This document shows, one piece after another, positions 53,779 through 63,300 of a stretch of 64,000 nt of DNA. Numbering within the stretch: position 1 is the stretch's first letter; each line of letters begins with the position of its first letter. Origin of the DNA: Tribonema minus (taxonomy: Eukaryota; Sar; Xanthophyceae; Tribonematales; Tribonemataceae); NCBI GenBank assembly GCA_017506865.1, contig JAFCMP010000379.1, positions 898,501 to 962,500 of the forward strand, read 5' to 3'. The notes beneath the pieces were generated by a model. That model was not told where the DNA came from and searched no databases. It was given only the letters and a program-made list of their open reading frames with translations. The translations under genes and the position numbers were made by a program.

Positions 53779-54255
53779 TCAAAGCACATTCGCACGTTTC
53801 AACGACGTGACGATGCCGCGTGCGGTCTCGAGGTCGACGCCGATGTCGCGCGCGATGCGCCTAGCCGTCTTCATCCGCGCGCCCGCGCTGGAACGCGCGT
53901 CGACGGAGCCGGCGGGGTGTCTGTCGACTCATGCGCGGGCGTCGTCGAGATGCGACGCCGCAGCGCGCATGCACTTGCAGATCTTGTGAATGCGGCGTTC
54001 GGGTTGCAGGGTGCTTCGAACGGACGGCGGCACCATCAGTGACGACAGCGTCCGACCCCGATCGGCCTCGACGAGACGTAGCGCTGCGACGATGCGCGGC
54101 ACAGACGTCGTCGACATGCGTCGAGCCTTCATGGCGTCGTACACATACACGGCTGCCGCCGCGTCGCGTCGCTGCGCAACGTGCACGAAAAGCTCGACGA
54201 GGCCTTCATCGTCGAGGTCGCCGATGCAGTCGATACGCGCCTGCACGTCGCGCAT
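53779..54255 (-). pseudogene. small protein with internal stop and HTH-like end
   Basis: From the ATG at 54255 (MRDVQARIDCIGDLDDEGLV) the frame runs ELFVHVAQRRDAAAAVYVYD..VPRIVAALRLVEADRGRTL to TGA at 53929-53931. It then stays open in the same frame (VDRHPAGSVDARSSAGARMK, TARRIARDIGVDLETARGIV, TSLKRANVL) to a stop at 53779. The second part looks like a helix-turn-helix. One substitution (for example from CGA or TGG) would account for the stop; alternatively the 109-residue first part is the product. No family recognised. It diverges from the fibre-like gene, 109 bp away. Confidence 0.5.
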
Positions 54256-54363
54256 CGTGTTTGTCTGTCTTTCCGTGAGACATTCTTTTGTCGCACGATG
54301 CCGCACATTGCTGCACACTGTTAAAAATAATCTACATGTACATCAGCAGCACACCGAGCCGAC

Positions 54364-57300
54364 ATGACGGATGTCGGTGCGGACGAGGACAAATATGCTG
54401 CGCAGCACAAGGGCAGCATCCTCATCGACGGCGACGTGGAGTTCACAGGCTCTTTACGTATGGTGGGGGGGCGGGAGTACCCCCCGGGCAGCGCGCTGAT
54501 CTCGGACGACGGGGTCTCGGTGACTTGCAGCGGCCCGCTGTTCCTGCGCGAGCAGATGGCGGGGACGTCGGCGCAGTTCACATCAGGCGTCCAGTGCGGA
54601 ACTCTCACGGTGTTGAGTTCCTTGTCCGTTCGCGACATGAATGTTGCAAACACGGTCACAGCGTCGACGCTGACGGGGACAACGATCGCCGCGACGTCGT
54701 CGTTGTCGGCGCCATCGATGTCTGCACAGCAGCTGTCGGTCACCGGCAGCAGCGCGTTCACGGGTGACATTGCGGCGGCGGCGGGAGTCGCCGTCGCCGG
54801 GAACGTCGCCGTGCAAGGAACGTCGACGTTCGCGTCGACGGCGGCATTTACGGCTCACGTGAACGCCGCTAACACTGTCACGGTTGGCGGAGTTCTGTCG
54901 GCGAACTCGTGTGCGATCGTCGGCGCGGCGTCGGTAGGCGGCAGTGCGACGTTCGCAGGGGACGCGACGATCGCGAAATCGTTGACGGTGGCGAACGTCC
55001 TGGCTGTTACCAACACGCTCGCCGTCGCGAACATCATGTCGGTGACGTCATCCGCTGTTACCCTGAACCAATCGACGACCATCGCGGCACCGCTGGTGGT
55101 CACAGGATACTCCATGTTCGCCGACAATGTGACAATCAGCGGAGGCAAGTCGCTTACGCTCGACGGCGGAAGCGCATCCGTCGGGAATCTATCCGCCTCG
55201 GGAACGACGGTTCTCGGGGGCAGCGTGCTGGTCACCGGCGCTGTTCAGCTGAACTCGAACGTCACGATCGGAAAGAGCTTGGCGGTCACCAATGACGTTA
55301 CGTTCGGCGGCGGGTTCTCCACAACAGGCGCGACGGTACTGGGAGACAACGTGACCATCGCGGCAGGCAAGACTCTGTTCGCAGGTGGCGCGGTGACCGC
55401 ATCAAACGGTCTGTCGGTGATTGGAGCAACGACCATGCAGAATGCGGTGAGCATGGCCCAGACGTTATCAGTCGTCGGTAACACTACTTGCGGTGGTAAG
55501 TACTTTGGGCAGTCGATCGCTGTCAACTACACGTCCAATGAGGGCGGCTTCTACGGCATCAGTCTCAGCGGCAACAACTCCAATCACGCCATGTACTGCT
55601 CGCCGTCGGGCGCCAACAAGTCGTGGATACCATCGCTGAATGCAGTGTCGTACGGAGGTGTAACGTCGTACGCGACGAGGTTCAGGAGTCTAAATGCTGC
55701 TGGCAAGGGTTTCATATGGGAGGCCTCGACGGGCACACGCGACGACGCCGTAATGGCGCTCGACGGTACGGGTGGGAACTTGGCAGTGAGGGGGAATGTG
55801 ACCACGGAAGGCGGTCTGTTTGTGGCTGGAACAGCCAATTTGTCCAGCAGTTTGAACGTCAGCACGAGCAGCGTGACCGCTTCGGCGCTTTATGTGAACC
55901 CCACATCTGGATTTGGCTCGTACAGAGGTGTGTGCATCATGGGCAGCAGAACGTCCAGCAACTACGCCATGTACTACACAATGCCGGGTGCGACCAACTC
56001 GTGGACGGGCGGCAACGTGTCTGGATACGGTGATGTCACGAGTTATTCTTTCAGATCGCGCTGCAACAATGCGGACACCACAGGATTCGTTTGGGAAAAC
56101 GCAGCCGAGACTCCACTGATGTCATTGGGGGCGACTAACGGCAATCTCCACGTGAAGGGTACAGTGACAGCGGACAGCGGCCTCAATATCACCGGTAGTA
56201 CATCCTTAGCGGCTCTCGCAGCATCAGGCGATGCTGCGCTCGGTGGCAATGTAACAGTCGCTTCGGGCAAGGCACTATCTGTAGTGAGTGGCCCTACCGT
56301 GCTGGGTGGTTCGCTCACAGCAGGAAGCGCAAACCTCAGCGGTACGCTGACGGTCGGTGCTGCTACGACTCTCGGTAACACGTTGTCCGTTGGTGGTGCC
56401 ACGACGCTCAGTAACACGCTGAGTGTAGCTGCTGCCACAACTCTCAGCAACACATTGGCGGTAGCTGCGGCAGCGTCTTTTGGAGACAACGTAGTCATGT
56501 CAGGCACCAAGACGCTCACAGCAGGAAGCGCAAACCTCAGCAGTACGCTGACGGTCGGTGCCGCTACGACTCTCAGCAACACGCTCACCGTTGGTGGTGC
56601 CACGACGCTCAGTAACACGCTGAGCGTAGCTGCTGCCACCAATATGAGCAACACGTTGGCGGTAGCTGCCACAGCGTCTTTTGGAGACAACGTGGTCATT
56701 GCAAGCACCAAGATGCTCACAGCAGGAAGCGCAAACCTCAGCGGTACGCTGACGGTCGGTGCTGCTGCCACTCTCAGCAACACGCTGTCCGTTGCTGGTG
56801 CCACGACGCTCAGTAACACGCTGAGTGTAGCTGCTGCCGCGACTCTCAGCAACACGTTGGCGGTAGCTGCGGCAGCGTCTTTTGGAGACAATGTAGTCAT
56901 ATCAAGCACCAAGATGCTCACAGCAGGAAGCGCAAACCTCAGCAGTACGCTGACGGTCGGTGCTGCTACGACTCTCAGCAATACGCTCTCCGTTGGTGGT
57001 GCCACGACGCTCAGTAACACGCTGAGCGTAGCTGCTGCCGCGACTCTCAGCAACACGTTGGCTGTAGCTGCGGCAGCGTCTTTTGGAGACAACGTAGTCA
57101 TGTCAAGCACCAAGACGCTCACAGCAGGAAGCGCAAATCTCAGCAGTACGCTGACAGTCGGTGCCGCCACGACTCTCGGCAATACGTTGTCCGTTGGTGG
57201 TTCTGCAACTCTCAGTAACACGCTGAGTGTAGCTGCAGCCGCGACTCTCAGCAACACGTTGGCGGTAGCTGCGGCAGCGTCTTTTGGAGACAATGTAGTC

Positions 57301-60300
57301 ATATCAAGCACCAAGATGCTCACAGCAGGAAGCGCAAACCTCAGCGGTACGCTGACGGTCGGTGCCACCACGATGCTCAGTAACACGCTGAGCGTAGCTG
57401 CTGCCGCGACTCTCAGCAATACGTTGGCGGTAGCTGCGGCAGCGTCTTTTGGAGACAATGTAGTCGTGTCAAGCACCAAGATGCTCACAGCAGGAAGCGC
57501 AAACCTCAGCGGTACGCTGACGGTCGGTGCCGCCACGACCATCAGCAACACGCTGTCCGTTGGTGGTTCCGCAATGCTCAGTAACGCGCTGAGTGTAGCT
57601 GCTGCCACGACTCTCAGCAATACGTTGGCGGTAGCTGCGGCAGCGTCTTTTGGAGACAACGTAGTCATATCAAGCACCAAGATGCTCACAGCAGGAAGCG
57701 CAAACCTCAGCGGTACGCTGACGGTCGGTGCCGCCACGACCATCAGCAACACGCTGTCCGTTGGTGGTTCCGCAATGCTCAGTAACACGCTGAGTGTAGC
57801 TGCTGCCACGACTCTCAGCAATACGTTGGCGGTAGCTGCGGCAGCGTCTTTTGGAGACAACGTAGTCATATCAAGCACCAAGATGCTCACAGCAGGAAGC
57901 GCAAACCTCAGCGGTACGCTGACGGTCGGTGCTGCCACGACTCTCGGCAATGCTCTGTCCGTTGGTGGTTCCACAACGCTCAGTAATACGCTGAGTGTAG
58001 CTGCTGCCGCAACTCTCAGCAATACCTTAGCGGTAGCTGGCGCAGCGTCTTTTGGAGACAATGTAGTCATTTCAAGCACCAAGATGCTCACAGCAGGAAG
58101 CGCAAACCTCAGCAGTACGCTGACGGTCGGTGCCGCTACGACTCTCAGCAATACGCTCTCCGTGGGTGGTTCCGCAACGCTCAGTAACACGCTGAGTGTA
58201 GCTGCTGCCGCAACTCTCAGCAACACGTTGGCAGTAGCTGCGGCAGCGTCTTTTGGAGACAATGTAGTCATATCAAGCACCAAGATGCTCACAGCAGGAA
58301 GCGCAAACCTCAGCAGTACGCTAACGGTCGGTGCCGCTACGACTCTCAGCAATACGCTCTCCGTTGGTGGTGCCACGACGGTCGGTAACACGCTGAGTGT
58401 AGCTGCTGCCACGACTCTCAGCAATACATTGGCTGTAGCTGCCACAGTGTCATTTGGAGACAACGTGGTCATATCAAGCACCAAGACGCTTACAGCAGGC
58501 AGCGCAAATCTCAGCAGTACGCTGACGGTCGGTGCTGCCACGACTCTCAGCAGTACGCTGTCGGTCGGCGCTGCCGTGAATCTGAGCAACACGCTGAGTG
58601 TAGCTGCTGCCACGACTCTCAGCAACACGTTGGCGGTAGCTGCCACAGCGTCATTTGAAGATAACGTAGTCGTGTCAAGCACCAAGATGCTCACAGCAGG
58701 AAGCGCAAACCTCAGCGGTACGCTGACGGTCGGTGCCGCCACGACCATCAGCAACACGCTGTCCGTTGGTGGTTCCGCAATGCTCAGTAACACGCTGAGT
58801 GTAGCTGCTGCCACGACTCTCAGCAATACGTTGGCGGTAGCTGCGGCAGCGTCTTTTGGAGACAACGTAGTCATATCAAGCACCAAGATGCTCACAGCAG
58901 GAAGCGCAAACCTCAGCGGTACGCTGACGGTCGGTGCCGCCACGACCATCAGCAACACGCTGTCCGTTGGTGGTTCCGCAATGCTCGATAACACGCTGAG
59001 TGTAGCTGCTGCCACGACTCTCAGCAATACGTTGGCGGTAGCTGCGGCAGCGTCTTTTGGAGACAACGTAGTCATATCAAGCACCAAGATGCTCACAGCA
59101 GGAAGCGCAAACCTCAGCGGTACGCTGACGGTCGGTGCTGCCACGACTCTCGGCAATGCGCTGTCCGTTGGTGGTTCCACAACGCTCAGTAATACGCTGA
59201 GTGTAGCTGCTGCCGCAACTCTCAGCAATACCTTAGCGGTAGCTAGCGCAGCGTCTTTTGGAGACAATGTAGTCATACCAAGCAACAAGACGCTCACCGT
59301 CGGCAGCGCAAACATCAGCAACACACTGTACGTCGGTGCTGCATCATCTTTTGGCGACAACGTGGTCATATTGAGCGGCAAGATGCTTACTGCCGGCAGC
59401 GTGAACCTGAGCAGCACGCTGGCGGTGGCTGCTGCGACAATTCTAAGCAACACGTTAGTGGTTGGTGCTGTGGCCACCTTCAATGACAACGTTTCGGTAA
59501 ACGCAGGCAAGTCAATGTCAGTAGGAGGGGCTCTGTCAGTCGGGGGGACGGCAAATTTTCAGGATAACGTCGTGATCGCAGCCGGCAAGAGTTTGACCAT
59601 GACCGGGTCAACAGCCTTCACGAACGTGTCGGCCAGCACGCTGAGTCTGAGCGGCAGTATGACCGTGCAGGGGACGTCAAACCTCACAGCGCTGTTCGCC
59701 ACCGCTGCAAACGTCGGCGCCACTCTGAACTGCAACACGCTGTCGACGACATCGTCCGCGGCCATGGGTAATCTCGTGGTGTCGGGTTCCACCACCGTAA
59801 CGACATTGAACGCGTCTGCAGCGATGAACTTGCTGGGCACGCTGACGGTCAACAACAACACAACAGTCGCCGGCACGTCAACTTTCAACGACAACATCAC
59901 AGCGACCAAGTCCATCGTGGTGTACAACACATTGTGCACGAATCCATTCGCCTTGTTCGGGTCGTATCGTGGTGTCGCGTACTACGGCACAGGCGGGACT
60001 TTCAATTCGTGGGCGACGTACTGGACGGCTCCGGGCACCGGTCGATCCTGGACCGCTGGCAACGTGTCATCATACGGCGACGTGACGTCCTTCTCGCTGC
60101 GCAACAGGTGCAACAACATAGGCGGCAATGGGTTCGTGTGGGAAAACAGCTCCGAAACGCCGCTGATGGCGCTGTCTACAGCGGGCAAGCTCAGCGTCGC
60201 AGGCGCAGTCAGCCTCGACTCCAGTCTGAACGTCGCGACGACATTAAACGTCGTATCGACGCTAGCAGTTGCGGGGGCGACCAATCTGGCTTCGACGCTG

Positions 60301-63300
60301 ACGGCGACTGGCGCAACAACTCTTTCAACGCTCACGACCTCGGGGGCGACGAACCTCGGCCCGACTACAGCGTCGACGCTCACGGCGACTGGCGCAACAA
60401 CTCTCTCAACGCTCACGACATCTGGTGCGACGAACCTCGGCGCCACGACGGCATCAACACTCACGGCTACTGGCGCAACGGTTCTCTCGACGCTCACGAC
60501 ATCGGGGGCAACAAACCTCGGCCCGACTACAGCGTCGACGCTGACGGCTACTGGCGCGACAACTCTTGCGATGCTCACGACTTCCGGGGCAACTAACCTG
60601 GGCCCGACTACAGCATCGACGCTGACGGCTACTGGCGCGACAACCCTTGCGACGCTCACAACGTCGGGAGTGACAAACCTCGGCACCACGACGGCGTCGA
60701 CGTTGACGGCTACTGGCGCAACGGTTCTCTCGACGCTCACGACATCGGGGGCGACGAACCTCGGCCCGACTACAGCGTCGACGCTGACGGCCACTGGCGC
60801 GACAACTCTTGCGACGCTCACGGCATCGGGGGCAACGAACCTCGGCCCAACTACAGCGTCGACGCTGACGGCTACTGGCGCGACAACTCTTGCGACGCTC
60901 ACGACTTCCGGGGCAACAAACCTTGGCGCCACGACGGCGTCGACACTCACGGCTACTGGCGCAACGGTTCTCTCGACGCTCACGACATCGGGGGAGACTA
61001 ACCTTGGCGCCACGACAGCATCGACGCTGACGGCGACTGGCGCGACGATTCTCTCGACGCTCACGACATCGGGGGCGACGAACCTCGGCGCCACAACGGC
61101 ATCGACGCTGACAGCGTCTGGCGCGACGACGCTTTCGACGCTCACGACATCGGGGGCCACAAACCTCGGCCCGACAATTGCGTCGACACTGACGGCGACT
61201 GGCGAGACATCTCTTTCGACGCTCACGACATCGGGGGCGACGAACCTCGGCGCCACAACGGCATCGACGCTGACAGCGTCTGGCGCGACGACGCTTTCGA
61301 CGCTCACGACATCAGGGGCGACGAACCTCGGCCCGACAACCGCGTCGACGCTGACGGCGACTGGCGCAACGAACCTGGGCCCAACAACAGCGTCGACGCT
61401 GACAGCGACTGGCGCGACGACGCTTTTGACGCTCACGACATCGGGGGCAACGAACCTCGGCCCGACAATTGCGTCGACGCTGACGGCGACTGGCCCGACA
61501 ACCGTGTCGACGCTGACGGCGACTGGCGCAACGAACCTGGGCCCAACTACAGCGTCGACGCTGACAGCGACTGGCGCGACGACGCTTTTGACGCTCACGA
61601 CATCGGGGGCAACGAACCTCGGCCCGACAATTGCGTCGACGCTGACGGCGACTGGCCCGACAACCGTGTCGACGCTGACGGCGACTGGCGCAACAAACCT
61701 GGGCCCAACTACGGCGTCGACGCTGACAGCGACTGGCGCGACGACACTTTCAACTCTCACGACATCGGGGGCCACAAACGTCGGCCCGACAATTGCGTCG
61801 ACGCTGACGGCGACTGGCGCGACGACGCTTTCGACGCTCACGACATCAGGGGCGACGAACCTCGGCGCCACAACCGCGTCGACGCTGACAGCGACTGGCG
61901 CCACGACGCTTTCGACGCTCACGACATCAGGGGCGACGAACCTCGGCGCCACGATCGCGTCGACGCTGACGGCGACTGGCGCCACGACGCTTTCGACGCT
62001 CACGACATCAGGGGCGACGAACCTCGGCGCCACGATCGCGTCGACGCTGACGGCGACTGGCGCGGCGACGCTTTCGACGCTCACGACATCAGGGGCGACG
62101 AACCTCGGCGCCACAACCGCGTCGACGCTGACGGCGACTGGCGCAACGAACCTGGGGCCAACTACAGCGTCGACGCTGACGGCAACTGGCGCGACGACAC
62201 TTTCAACTCTCACGACATCGGGGTCCACAAACCTCGGCGCCACGACGGCATCGACATTGACGGCTACCGGTGCCACGGCGCTCTCGACGCTCACGACGTC
62301 GGGGGCGACAAACCTGGGCCCGACTACTGCGTCAAGCGTTGTCTGCACGGGCGCCGCGTCAGCGGCAACGATAAACATTTCGGGCATGACGTACCTCAAC
62401 GACAATGTGTCCATCGCCAAGAACTTGACGATACAGGGGGACATCTTGGTGTCGGGAACCGTCATGGCCATCAACGCCAATAGCGTGAACGTCGACGACA
62501 AGGAGGTGCACCTCGCGTGGAACACGAGCGACCCATCACTTTTCGACGGTGGCAGCGTCGTGATCGGCACTGGCGGGAACGCCGTCAGCTTCACGTACGA
62601 CAACGCCCTGACGTCATGGGACAGCGACGCGCATGTCAACGTGCAAGCTGGCAAGTCGTACTTGGTCGACGGAGGAGCCAATTCCGTCGCTGCAACGGGG
62701 ACGACTCTCAGCGCGGCAGCGATGGCGTTCGGATCGGCAAACGCGACGGTGCAGATCGGCACATCGGCGGTGTCATTGTCAAAGTCGGGACTGACATTCG
62801 GATCTGCGACGGCATCGATCGCCTGCGGCAACATCGTCGCAAGCAGCGGTACGACGTCGCTCGCTGCGCTCTCTGTCAGTGGAACGTCCAGTTTCGCCGA
62901 CAATGTCGTCATCGCTCCCGGTAAGTCTTTGACGATGAGTGGATCTACGGCATTCACGAGCTTATCGGCTAATTCGCTGACTCTGACGGCAGGCATGAAC
63001 GTCCAGGGCACATCGAACGTCACCACTATTACGGCAACTTCTGCGACTATAAGCGGTGCAACGTCATTGGCGACCGTGTCAACGACCGGTCTCGCTTCAC
63101 TAGCTTCCTTGGCAGTTGTCGGCGCGACAAATGTGTCGGGAACTGTAAATATCGTCGGCGCGACGTCGTTGTCGACCTTGTCGACATCCGGCCTTGCCTC
63201 GTTGGCTTCGTTGGCCGTCACCGGATCGTCGAATGTGGCTGGCGCTGCCAATGTGGTGGGGGCGACATCACTGTCGACCGTGTCGACGACTGGCCTTGCC

